This document shows positions 8,240 through 16,577 of a stretch of 64,000 nucleotides of DNA, piece after piece. The position numbers were made by a program, and so were the translations under genes. Position 1 is the first letter of the stretch; each line of letters begins with the position of its first letter. Origin of the DNA: Lewinellaceae bacterium (GTDB lineage: Bacteria > Bacteroidota > Bacteroidia > Chitinophagales > Saprospiraceae). The stretch spans positions 96,001 through 160,000 of the forward strand of contig JADJFA010000011.1 of NCBI GenBank assembly GCA_016708875.1, given 5' to 3'. The notes under the pieces were generated by a model that did no database searches, was not told the origin of the DNA, and was given only the letters and a program-made list of their open reading frames with translations.

Positions 8240-8352
8240 ATCCACCGCCTCGTGCCCAAAAAAGTGTGGCACACCTCGCCAGCCCTGATGATTATTAACA
8301 CTCGAATTAGGTGTGCCACACTTCTATAAACACGCTCATCCACCGCCTCGTG
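8240..8352. mobile_element. GTGTGGCACACC palindromic element flanked by 15-bp direct repeats
   Basis: A 15-bp inverted repeat (AAGTGTGGCACACCT at 8262-8276 and its complement at 8309-8323) surrounds about 32 bp. Outside it, the sequence ATCCACCGCCTCGTG occurs at 8240-8254 and again at 8338-8352. The second copy overlaps the 3' end of the putative porin gene. The arrangement looks like a small non-autonomous element with a target duplication, but the direct repeat could also be part of the element. Further copies of the palindrome are at 48900, 51392 and 52058. Confidence 0.55.
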
Positions 8353-10410
8353 GCCCGATGGGTCTTGAAGAAGGGATGGGGCTAAGTCCATCAGTGGTAT
8401 TTGGCGTTTCGGACTCGTCGCGTTGATTGCCGTCCATAAAACGCCATGCAATGCCAAAGCGCAATGCACCAAAAGGCTGCGGATAGCGAGCAGTTTGGTA
8501 AAAAACCTTTGTTTTGTCCCATGTAGTGGCCAAGTTTTCATAGCGGATAAATCCCCGGAAAGACTGCACCTTAAAGGCTGCAAATAGGTCAATCCATGGG
8601 TAAGGCTGTTGCGTCAAGGAGTCTTGTAAGTGGAATTGCCAGGAGAGCGGGTGGTATCCATCCGGACGGAAATCGCTGTTGATACGGAAGTCCACGCCGG
8701 CATTCAGTAACATCCGTTTTTTAAACACTTTTCCTGAAAAGTAAAGACTGTTTTTGGAAAACCATTTCGGCAAACGCAGCACCTCGTCACGGTTTGCTTG
8801 TTGCAGCGCAACGGTATTGTCAAAGCGGAGGCTCCCCACTTAATATTCTCACGCACAAGGAGTTGGGTAACCTGAAGCGGTGTCGTGGTTTGCGCGGCCA
8901 CCCCATTTTGATCAAAATACAGGTAGTTGTTCACCACATGGGCACGGGCGGTTGCTTCAAGCCCGATCAGCGGCAAAGCATAGGTTGCGGAGAGTGTGTT
9001 CTCCAGGGGCTTGGCAAAATCATTGTCCCAAATTTGTCGCTTACTCACGTAAAATTGGTCAAAAAGCAGTGCTGGCGGCCGGATTTGACTGAGCAGGCTG
9101 GCCCGAAATTGCCCGGCTTTCCCAAGCCCCAGTGTAAGATCGCCCTGCAATTGATATTCGCCGATATTGTCCAAAACACCCAGTGCACCCTGCGCCGTGA
9201 AGGCAAATTTTTCAGATGGCGTGAGTGCCAGATTTCCCGTTAGGAACAAATTGGAAACCTTGAATTTGCGGGGTTCCTGATTGACTTTAAAATACGAGTG
9301 TGCTATCCCGACGGCCAATAAATCTGAAGGCCGACCGCTCACTTTTGTCTTGAAAGTATTGAGCGTGACTGCGTTGTCAATCCTGTTTACTTCGACAAAA
9401 TGCCGAATTCCCCGCAAATCCACTAAAAAAACAGGGTCGAAAAAGGGTGCATCTGCGCCCAGGCCATCTGTACCAGTCCCTTGGTCCGCAAACTTGTATT
9501 GCTGCTGGTTCCAGGCAAAAGTGTGGGTAGCGCGGAGGGCGCGTTTGCCTTGTCCGCTTTTGCCGATCAGGCGCAGATGTTGGGTAAAGTGGAGCGATTG
9601 GTCGTCGAGCCGGGTGTACGCGGCCTCGCGGGGCAGCCGGATTTCTGCTGCGATTGGACCTGCAAATTCGCCACTTCCAAAAACAGTGTCAGACACGATG
9701 CCTCCGTTTTCCTGTTGGCGAATGACATTACGCGTGAAAATCAGAAAACCGTCGTAGCGTTTTCCCACGGGCAACCAAATTCCCATGTTGAGGGCATTGT
9801 GTTTGTCGCGCTGGTGACGGTATTGGCCAAGGTTATTGAGGGTGCGGTATTCGAGCGAAAAATTCGCTCCGCCCTCGAAAGTACGGGCAAAGCGGGCGCT
9901 CAGGTTGGTTTCAAATTGATTCCTCCCCTGTGAAAAAGAGGCATCACTGAAAGTGCGGACATTGCGGTAAAAACCCAATTGCTCCGGTCGAAGCATGTAC
10001 AAATCGAACGAGCGAACGCCCACACTAAATCCTCTAAGCGGCTGATTTTCAAACAATAAAGGCCGTGCTGCCGATCCTAAGTTGCCGAGGGTCCCCCAGT
10101 CAATATCGTGCCTCCGGGAAGGGTCGTACATTCTGAAATCCCGGTCGGGAAGTGTATCTCCGGCAGGGGAACTCCGCTCAGGCGAAAGCGCAAAGGTGAC
10201 AAACAGTGGCTCATCGGGCTGCGGGGCAGGGCGGGGAGCTGGGCTTGCTGGCTCTTGGGCGGATAATGAAACAGGAAAACAGGAAAACAGGAAAATGTAA
10301 AATGTAAAACCAAACAACCATAGGGGTGCGAATGCACGGAGCAATTGAAACTCGGGTCTCTGCGCCTCTGCGCCTCTGCGGTTTATTTTGCAACTTGATT
10401 TGCTGTTCAT
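8336..10410 (-). CDS. Putative porin (Porin_10-like outer-membrane beta-barrel), frameshifted
   Basis: An outer-membrane beta-barrel of about 690 residues resembling the Bacteroidota putative porin family. After the signal peptide (LWLFGFTFYIFLFSCFPVSLSAQ) comes a Pro-rich linker (PASPAPRPAPQPDEP). The barrel follows, with alternating aromatic strands such as NALNMGIWLPVGKRYDGFLIF and RNVIRQQENGGI, which are typical of the family. The frame breaks at a CCCC run (8834-8837): the last strands continue in another frame as GSLRFDNTVALQQANRDEVL through to ALRFGIAWRFMDGN. A one-base homopolymer error explains this. The first 30 codons overlap the repeat CGCCTCTGCG and a GAAAACAG/TGTAAAA repeat, so the true start may lie downstream of 10410. 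Confidence 0.75.
10268..10382. repeat. Short tandem words inside the putative porin N-terminus
   Basis: GGAAAACA and TGTAAAA words are tandemly repeated at 10270-10309, and CGCCTCTG words at 10360-10380. Both lie in the coding sequence for the N-terminal region and signal peptide of the putative porin. The words match intergenic-type repeats elsewhere in the window. Confidence 0.6.
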
Positions 10411-10467
10411 TTTCCCAAAACGACTGTGATGCCGAAACGTTGCCCCAAATTATTGACTGATGTGTAT

Positions 10468-10574
10468 AGAACACCGAAACTGCTGATACCACCGATACCG
10501 CCGAAAAAATCCGGAACGTTTCTTTTATGCTTTCTGCCAAAACCTTCGGCGGTGTCGGCAATTTTCGGTGTTCT
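10468..10574. repeat. Imperfect inverted repeat of ACCGCCGA words
   Basis: AGAACACCGAAA at 10468 and its complement TTTCGGTGTTCT ending at 10574 bracket a structure in which ACCACCGATACCGCCGAA (about 10489-10506) pairs with TTCGGCGGTGTCGGC (about 10545-10559). It fills the gap between the FabI stop and the putative porin start. Confidence 0.65.
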
Positions 10575-10587
10575 CGTTATGCCCAAA

Positions 10588-11385
10588 TTATTGAATCAAC
10601 GCAGGGTTCATGCCCATCGTCGAGAAGCCGCCGTCGTGGTAAAGGTTCTGCATCGTAACGTAGCGCGTGTAATCACTGAAAAGCGCAACGCAATAGTTGG
10701 CACAGTCCTCCGCGGGGGCGTTACCGAGCGACGACATCTTGTCGGCATAATTGAAAAAGTCGTGGAACCCTTTCACTCCCTGACCAGCAGTGGTCATGGT
10801 GGGCGATTGACTAAGGGTGTTCACCCGCACATGTTTGGCAGTACCAAGGTGATAACCGAAAGAACGGGCAAACGACTCGAGCAATGCCTTTGATTCTGCC
10901 ATTTCGGAGTAATCAGGAAATACCCGTTGTGCGGCGATATAACTGAGCGCGAGGATGCTGCCCCAGTCGTTGATTGCGTCGAGTTTCCAGATGGTCTGCA
11001 TCATTTTATGGAACGAAATGGCGCTCACATCAAAAGTCTTCTGCATCCACTCATGGTTGAGGTCTGTGTAGGGCTTGCCTTTGCGGACGTTGACCGACAT
11101 CCCGATGGAGTGCAGTACAAAATCCACCTTTCCACCAAAATGGTCCATAGATTTGGTGAAAAGGTTTTCCAGTTCTTCCAATGAAGTAGCGTCGGCGCCA
11201 ATGACAGGAGCCTTGCATTTTTCGGCGAGGGCATTGATTTCGCCCATGCGCATGGCCACGGGGGCATTGGTGAGTACGATTTGTGCGCCTTCTGCTACGC
11301 AGCGTTCGGCCACTTTCCAGGCGATGCTTTCGCTGTTGAGCGCGCCAGAGATGATTCCTTTTTTGCCAGAGAGGATGTTGGACAT
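10588..11385 (-). CDS. fabI: Enoyl-[acyl-carrier-protein] reductase (NADH)
   Basis: A 265-residue short-chain dehydrogenase-type enoyl-ACP reductase that carries out the last step of each fatty-acid elongation cycle in the cytoplasm. The N-terminal NAD-binding loop reads KKGIISGALNSESIAWKVAE, with the FabI-specific SIAW. The catalytic Tyr-x6-Lys is visible as YSEMAESK, followed by ALLESFARSFGYHLG. SIGM in the middle matches the family. ATG at 11385 begins MSNILSGKKG; the longer open frame upstream is made of GATTG repeats and is rejected. The length equals the family norm. The C-terminal YHDGGFSTMGM is typical of Bacteroidota FabI. Confidence 0.95.
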   Translation of the reverse strand: MSNILSGKKGIISGALNSESIAWKVAERCVAEGAQIVLTNAPVAMRMGEINALAEKCKAPVIGADATSLEELENLFTKSMDHFGGKVDFVLHSIGMSVNVRKGKPYTDLNHEWMQKTFDVSAISFHKMMQTIWKLDAINDWGSILALSYIAAQRVFPDYSEMAESKALLESFARSFGYHLGTAKHVRVNTLSQSPTMTTAGQGVKGFHDFFNYADKMSSLGNAPAEDCANYCVALFSDYTRYVTMQNLYHDGGFSTMGMNPALIQ

Positions 11386-11886
11386 GGTTAGATTGATTTG
11401 TGGATTGGAGGATTGGGGGATTGGTCGATTTGGCGGCAAAGATAGGCAAGTGCTTTTCGCTGGACGAGGGTGATTTTCGTAAGGGCAAGACTTGCTGCTA
11501 ATTTGAGTATATGGCAACCTCTCAGGATTGTCCGCAAAGTGCGCTTTGCCTGAAGGAAACACTCATTATGTCCGGGCAAAGCGCTAATACGGTCAGACTA
11601 CTTTGAGGACCTGAGTTAATGATGAAGTTTCAAATGAATGATCCGAACAATAGTCGTTTTCAGAAGAAGGTACATACCATAGGTCGTAACAACCACGCTT
11701 GGCGGCAAAGTCAAATTCGACCGTTTTTAAATTTTTAATTTGGAAAATCAAAAATTAACACCCTTTTCACAGAATAATAATCTGCAAATTGCAACTATTT
11801 CAACAAAACGTCGCATCTTTGCGCCGGAAAAACACTATGCGAATCCCCGCACCTTCCGTTTTCCTTTAAATTAGCTTTAAGATATT
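11386..11886. other. 501-bp gap with a likely promoter, no gene seen
   Basis: Near the fabI start the DNA consists of GATTGG/GATTTG words. The middle part (11460-11760) shows no convincing reading frame, tRNA or hairpin. The right end carries the promoter-like element for the CBM48 gene. Confidence 0.5.
11789..11821 (+). promoter_or_regulatory. Putative Bacteroidota-type promoter
   Basis: TTG at 11789-11791 is followed after 22 bp by CATCTTTG at 11814-11821, one base from the TAnnTTTG consensus of the Bacteroidota primary sigma factor. It lies 66 bp before the start of the CBM48-domain gene. Confidence 0.45.
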
Positions 11887-12354
11887 ATGGCATCGAAAAA
11901 ACAAGCCGCCCAAACTACCGTGGCCGAAAAAACCACTAAAACTGTAAAAGCAACTGCCCCAGTAGCAGCCGCAAAAAAGGCACAAACTGCCAAAACCGCT
12001 ACCCCTGTTGTTGCTGAAAAAGCAGCAAAAGTTGCTACGCCAGCAGTAAAAGCAGCCCCGGCTAAAGTGGCCGCAGTAGCTCCAAAAACCTCCAAAGTGA
12101 CCTTTGTACTTCCTAAAGAAGCCGTAGAGAATGCCGAAACCGTAGCAGTTTTGGGCGATTTCAACAACTGGCAGAACGGCGTTGTACTCGCCAAACAAAA
12201 AGACGGCTCTTTCAAAACCGCCGTGGAACTCGAAAAAGGACGTTCGTACGAATACCGCTTCCTAATCAACGGCGAAAAATGGGAAAACGACTGGGCTGCA
12301 GAAGCTTATGCTCCCACACCTTTCGGCGCATTCAACTCTGTTGTAACAGTCTAA
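11887..12354 (+). CDS. Isoamylase early-set (CBM48/AMPK glycogen-binding-like) domain protein
   Basis: A 155-residue protein. The first 70 residues are Ala/Lys/Val/Pro-rich (repeats of the type KAAPAKVAAVAPK), low complexity and strongly basic, like a histone H1-type tail. Residues about 70-155 form an E-set/CBM48 domain with the hallmark VAVLGDFNNWQNG and YEYRFLINGEKWENDWAAEAY. These domains bind glycogen-like glucans. No catalytic domain is attached. The combination of a basic tail with an E-set domain recurs in Bacteroidota; its role is not known. It is monocistronic, with its own promoter-like site and a strong terminator. Confidence 0.85.
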   Translation: MASKKQAAQTTVAEKTTKTVKATAPVAAAKKAQTAKTATPVVAEKAAKVATPAVKAAPAKVAAVAPKTSKVTFVLPKEAVENAETVAVLGDFNNWQNGVVLAKQKDGSFKTAVELEKGRSYEYRFLINGEKWENDWAAEAYAPTPFGAFNSVVTV

Positions 12355-12387
12355 TTTTCAGAGACATACAAGAAGATTCAGGTTGAT

Positions 12388-12417
12388 AAAGCCGCTCCAA
12401 ATGGGGCGGCTTTTTTG
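12388..12417 (+). terminator. Rho-independent terminator
   Basis: An 8-bp stem (GCCGCTCC / GGGGCGGC, one wobble) with a 4-nt loop is followed by TTTTTTG. It closes the CBM48-domain gene. Confidence 0.85.
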
Positions 12418-12589
12418 TTTTATTTAATTGCAGTTTGACTGCCTTTTTGTCCAGGGAAGACTGTGCATTTAGCGATGCTTGATTTTGCGGCACACACCTT
12501 TGTCCCACGTTCAGCACGAAAAAGTTCTGCACATAAAATCGAGTAAACGCTCGAAGGTATCGAGGTAGAGAACACCTCCGTTGAACTGG

Positions 12590-13105
12590 ATGCCGAAGAT
12601 GCGTGCCTCAAAACCATTTTTTTCTATGCCATCTATTGCATTGATTTCCGAAATCGTAGCTCCCGGTGTAATCGAACTGTCCGGTGTATCTGCTGTTACC
12701 ACCCAGGAACTTCCTGCTGGAGGTTTGTTGCCTGAAAATCTCACCTCAGAAAAAAACGTCCAATCGGATCAGACGAGTAAGTTTGTATTCAACTGGACGC
12801 TCACAGGATTTTTAGCCAACTCGCTACATCCATTGAGCAAATTCACAGTCCGTTTGTTTTTTGAAAAATGTGGCAATTCTGAATTTGACGTTGATGTGAA
12901 TACTCCGCCTCTTACAGTTCCTTACAGTGCTGGTACAATTGTCGGGGCTTCCCGCACATTTCAAGCTACATTATATGTGCCTGGAGGCTCTGCGCTCCCC
13001 GGCTTGTATGATATAGCTGCTGTGATCAACTTTGAAGATCCTGGCAATCCTGGCCCTGTGGCTGCCTTTGCTGAGTTCGGCAAAGTCCAAGTATATCCTG
13101 GCTAA
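12590..13105 (+). CDS. Hypothetical protein with a beta-sandwich-like C-terminal region
   Basis: About 171 residues from the ATG at 12590; other in-frame ATGs at 12599 and 12626 are possible starts, and no clear Shine-Dalgarno decides. I do not recognise the family. Residues about 65-165 alternate hydrophobic and polar residues in a pattern suggesting a small Ig-like or C2-like beta-sandwich (KFVFNWTLTGF, FTVRLFFEKCG, TFQATLYVPGG, GLYDIAAVINF). There is no signal peptide or membrane segment. It is followed by a strong terminator and then another unknown gene in the same direction, whose C-terminal part also looks like a beta-sandwich ending in a YRLVVSMML strand. The two may be related, but this is only an impression from the strand pattern. 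Confidence 0.6.
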   Translation: MPKMRASKPFFSMPSIALISEIVAPGVIELSGVSAVTTQELPAGGLLPENLTSEKNVQSDQTSKFVFNWTLTGFLANSLHPLSKFTVRLFFEKCGNSEFDVDVNTPPLTVPYSAGTIVGASRTFQATLYVPGGSALPGLYDIAAVINFEDPGNPGPVAAFAEFGKVQVYPG

Positions 13106-13131
13106 AAAGCGAGGGACAGTTGCACAAAAAC

Positions 13132-13169
13132 GTAAGCCGCCCTGCCCTTGTTTGGGTGGGGCGGCTTAC
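13132..13169 (+). terminator. Rho-independent terminator
   Basis: A 16-bp stem (GTAAGCCGCCCTGCCC / GGGTGGGGCGGCTTAC with G-U pairs) and a 6-nt loop are followed by CCATTTTTTACC. It separates the two hypothetical genes and shows that the next gene starts at 13201, not inside the hairpin. Confidence 0.8.
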
Positions 13170-13200
13170 CCATTTTTTACCTCCATCAATCCCAAACATT

Positions 13201-14079
13201 ATGTCCAAATCCAAAGAAAAACGCACTAAAGAGCAAATGATGGCCCTTCTCAATCGTGCAATAGAGCAGGAAGAAGTGTTGCTCACTAGGGTCAATGTGT
13301 TAGAAGCCGAACTGGCCAACTGCCGCAAGAAAGCTGAAAACCCTCGCCATGAACTGGACGAGCAGGCACTGCCCGGAAGCAAAGTCTCTTTCCGGCTTGA
13401 CTACTACCGCACGGAAAAAAAAGGCCCTTTAAAAGGCATCATAGAGCATTTGCCCAGCAGAGAGAGTCGTTCATTTGAAGAAAATGGCATGAACGAAATT
13501 GGTGACTTTGTAGCACAGTTTGTAGGAACGAATACGAGATTACAACAGCGGTCGAATACCTCCTCAAATCAAAAAGCGCAGCCGACTTTCCCGCCTGAAA
13601 TCATAGAAAGCACGATCGAGACGGGGAAAAAAGAGCGTTCACCGTTGTTGAAGAAATTATTCCCAGAATTTTTTGGCTCTCCGGCCCCTTCATTATCAAG
13701 ACTCGGATCTACCGATCCTGTGCCAGCGCCAGAACAGCTGGATTCAGAACCTTTTTGGGTCTTAACAGAAGGCCATGAGGATCATCAACGAACCGTACGC
13801 AAAGGACAATCCTTTCAGATTCAAATTCCGATGCAGGCACTAAGCCCATTTCACGGCAAGCCTTGCAGTGTAAGCCTTTCGGCAAAGTCGTTGGAAAGAA
13901 AGCCCGCAAAAACACTGGAGGCCCTGGAATACTGTATCCCGAACCAGGATTTGTTGCGCGTACCCGTCCGAACACTTCCATTGGAGCAGGGTGTTTATCG
14001 CCTCGTAGTGTCCATGATGCTTAGAGACGAGCCACGAACAGCCTATTATCGGAAAGACCGTTTGTTGATCGTGCAATAG
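13201..14079 (+). CDS. Hypothetical protein with N-terminal coiled coil
   Basis: A 292-residue protein of unknown family. Residues about 8-48 form a charged coiled coil (AIEQEEVLLTRVNVLEAELANC). The middle (about 100-190) is polar and low in predicted structure (SNTSSNQKAQP, PAPSLSRLGSTDPVPAPEQ). The C-terminal 100 residues look like a beta-sandwich (SFQIQIPMQAL, CSVSLSAKSLE, QGVYRLVVSMMLRDE). It has no signal peptide. The ATG at 13201 follows the terminator of the previous gene; upstream codons lie inside the hairpin and are not counted. Codon use resembles its neighbours. It could be a regulator or structural partner of the preceding protein, but nothing in the sequence proves it. Confidence 0.7.
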   Translation: MSKSKEKRTKEQMMALLNRAIEQEEVLLTRVNVLEAELANCRKKAENPRHELDEQALPGSKVSFRLDYYRTEKKGPLKGIIEHLPSRESRSFEENGMNEIGDFVAQFVGTNTRLQQRSNTSSNQKAQPTFPPEIIESTIETGKKERSPLLKKLFPEFFGSPAPSLSRLGSTDPVPAPEQLDSEPFWVLTEGHEDHQRTVRKGQSFQIQIPMQALSPFHGKPCSVSLSAKSLERKPAKTLEALEYCIPNQDLLRVPVRTLPLEQGVYRLVVSMMLRDEPRTAYYRKDRLLIVQ

Positions 14080-14086
14080 TTGCACT

Positions 14087-14320
14087 TTAATTCAATGACT
14101 GGATTTTGGTGAGCGCTTGCATATTTTGGACTTGCGAACTCATACCCGTGTGCCGGGCTTCGGAACCGCCTCGGGCGATCTTCATTTCACCCGTTCGTCC
14201 ATTGTAGCGGCGTTCGTAGCGTTCACACTGAGGGCACCGCCAAACAATCCAGTCTCCGTCGCGGTAACTGGTGCAGTGGTGTGTTTCTTCAGGAAGGCCA
14301 ATAAATGAGAGTTCGCCCAT
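14087..14320 (-). CDS. Small zinc-ribbon-like protein
   Basis: A 77-residue soluble protein with a CPQC knuckle in WRCPQCERYERRYN and an earlier His/Cys pair (THHCTSY), which could together bind one zinc ion. The N-terminus MGELSFIGLPEETHHC begins at a clear ATG. The end of the reading frame nearly meets the stop of the convergent hypothetical gene (7-bp gap). The composition and the compact gap support a real gene. Function unknown; a nucleic-acid-binding or redox role would be conjecture. Confidence 0.6.
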   Translation of the reverse strand: MGELSFIGLPEETHHCTSYRDGDWIVWRCPQCERYERRYNGRTGEMKIARGGSEARHTGMSSQVQNMQALTKIQSLN

Positions 14321-14564
14321 GATGTTGAAATTGAATTTGCGTGATAATGATATTGATTAGGGACGCAGTTACTCAGGGCATATAAAACTTGGCAAAAATT
14401 GCACCAATTTTCAAATGGTGAATTGTGAAAACAGCGGGGAGGGCTTTAAGTTTTGATTCAATAGAATCCCAGCCTTGTCATCCTGTCGCCCAATGGCAAA
14501 CTTATCCCCCTGCCGCTTCGAGGAAAATTCGGACTTTCGCAGCCGAACTTGAAGTTCTCCTGTT

Positions 14565-16577
14565 ATGAAAAAATTCACGCTGCTCGCCCTTGTTGTGCCA
14601 CCCGTAGTGGCCGCCCTCGCTTTTTTCCCTGTTGATAATCAAGGCAATAAGTTTCATAGTGAAGCTGAATTAGCCTCTTTCCGCCAATTGACCTTTAGTG
14701 GCCAGCAACCAGCTATCACCAGATCACCAAATTCCCAAATCACCAATTTAAATCTCCCTATTGATTCCAACATCCTCTTCCCTACCGCCAAAACCTGCGG
14801 CGGTTGCCATGGCCACGATCCTCTGATGAGCGCATTCATTACTTCCACTGGCGAGGACGTGAATATCTACGACGATTGGCGCAGCACAATGATGGCCAAC
14901 AGCGCCAAAGACCCGTTCTGGCGCGCCAAAGTGACCCATGAAATCATGGTAAATCCCAGCCACAGCAAGGAATTACAGGATAAATGCACTTCCTGCCACG
15001 CTCCGGCAGGGCATTACCAGGCTAAACTCCACGATAAAAAGGATTTTTACCTGCTATCCGACCTTTATGCTGACTCACTAGGTCTTGAAGGGGTGACCTG
15101 CCAGGCTTGCCATGCACAGGCTCCGGAACTTTTGGGCGATTTGCATTCCGGGCAGCTCAATTTCGACACCAATTACATACGGGTTGCTTACGGCCCTTAT
15201 AAGTTCGCCTTCGCCCCGCCGATGCACGACTTTGTGGGCATAACACCCATTTTCGGAGGTCACATCAGCGATGCAGGGCTTTGCGCAGGATGCCACACCC
15301 TGATTACCAACACGGTGGACCTTCAAGGCAATCTTACTGGAGGCACTTTTGTGGAGCAAGCCACTTACCACGAATGGCTCAACAGCCGCTACGATGAGGA
15401 GCACGACAACATAACCTGCCAGGCCTGCCACACGCCCCAAATCGCTGACCCGGTGGTCATTTCAGCGAACTATCAGTTTTTGTTTGCCAAATTTCCTTTC
15501 GGCCTTCACGAACTCGCCGGCGCAAATGTGACCATGCTCAAATTGCTGAAAAACAACCGCGAAAAACTGGAGATTGATGCCGAACCCGAACATTTCGACA
15601 GCACTATTGCCGCTACGCTGCGGATGCTCCAACACAAAACCCTCGATCTACAACTACAGGCAGGCGATGTAACAGGGGATTCCATGCATTTCAGCCTGAG
15701 ATTGTCCAACAAAGCGGGCCACAAGTTCCCCTCTGGCTATCCTTCGCGCCGGGCATGGGTAGAATTTGAAGTGAAAAACGAGGCGGGGCAGACCATTTTC
15801 CATTCCGGCAAAACGGCTCCCGACTACAGTTTGCCCGATGAAGACCCGAATTTTGAACCGCACTACAATACCATTACCGCTTCCGATCAGGTGCAGATTT
15901 ATGAAATGGTGCCCGTGGATGTTTTGGGTAATTTTACCAATGTCCTGGAACGCGGGTTTATCTCCATCAAAGACAACCGCCTGACTCCACAAGGTTTTGA
16001 AACCAGCGACCCGGCTTACGACACTACCCAAATCATAAACATCAGCCAAGACCCTGATTTCAACCGAGCGCCCAACGGCTCGGAAGGCACCGGCGCTGAC
16101 GTGCTGCACTTCCGTCTCCCAAATGGCGGCTACACCGGTCAACTCAGTGTCAGTGCCAAGGTCTGGTATCAAAGCCTGCCGCCAAAATGGATGGCGCCGA
16201 TGTTTGCGTTTTCATCGCCGGAAATTGACTCGTTCCGTGTCATGTTTGATGCTGCCGACCACTCCCCTACCCTTATTGCCGAGGCGTTTTTGGATTCTGT
16301 TTTTGTAAGCCCCGTTTCTGTCAAAACTATTGGCAATGAAGGTTTTGTAAAGATTTTCCCTACGCTCAGCCCAGATGGCATTGTACACATTCGACCGCAG
16401 GGAAATACCCTGATCCGGCGGGTGCAAGTGTGGGATTCCGCGGGTCGTTCGGTGTTGGACAAACCGTTTGGAAAACACAACGAGCCGATTCAACTGCCGC
16501 GTTTGAGTGGAGTGTATTTCATCTGTGTGGAAACGGAAAAAGGGAGAGTGGTGCAAAAAGTTGTACATGGAATATAA
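14565..16577 (+). CDS. T9SS-exported pentaheme c-type cytochrome
   Basis: A 670-residue secreted protein. A signal peptide (MKKFTLLALVVPPVVAALAF) is followed by five CxxCH heme-attachment motifs at about residues 78 (CGGCH), 141 (CTSCH), 179 (CQACH), 240 (CAGCH) and 285 (CQACH). Scattered His residues (HEWL, HDF) are possible distal ligands. Residues about 350-580 are a beta-rich domain. The C-terminus is a type A T9SS sorting domain: VKIFPTLSPDGIVHI, VQVWDSAGRSVLDK, LSGVYFICVETEKG and VVQKVVH. It should therefore carry hemes across the outer membrane to the cell surface. Residues 50-66 come from a CACCAAATC word repeat. The stop codon overlaps the start of the ABC permease gene, which implies coupled translation. 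Confidence 0.92.
   Translation: MKKFTLLALVVPPVVAALAFFPVDNQGNKFHSEAELASFRQLTFSGQQPAITRSPNSQITNLNLPIDSNILFPTAKTCGGCHGHDPLMSAFITSTGEDVNIYDDWRSTMMANSAKDPFWRAKVTHEIMVNPSHSKELQDKCTSCHAPAGHYQAKLHDKKDFYLLSDLYADSLGLEGVTCQACHAQAPELLGDLHSGQLNFDTNYIRVAYGPYKFAFAPPMHDFVGITPIFGGHISDAGLCAGCHTLITNTVDLQGNLTGGTFVEQATYHEWLNSRYDEEHDNITCQACHTPQIADPVVISANYQFLFAKFPFGLHELAGANVTMLKLLKNNREKLEIDAEPEHFDSTIAATLRMLQHKTLDLQLQAGDVTGDSMHFSLRLSNKAGHKFPSGYPSRRAWVEFEVKNEAGQTIFHSGKTAPDYSLPDEDPNFEPHYNTITASDQVQIYEMVPVDVLGNFTNVLERGFISIKDNRLTPQGFETSDPAYDTTQIINISQDPDFNRAPNGSEGTGADVLHFRLPNGGYTGQLSVSAKVWYQSLPPKWMAPMFAFSSPEIDSFRVMFDAADHSPTLIAEAFLDSVFVSPVSVKTIGNEGFVKIFPTLSPDGIVHIRPQGNTLIRRVQVWDSAGRSVLDKPFGKHNEPIQLPRLSGVYFICVETEKGRVVQKVVHGI

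Noticed and set aside
11386..11562. N-terminal extension of FabI
   Set aside because: It is composed of GATTG words and adds residues not found in FabI.
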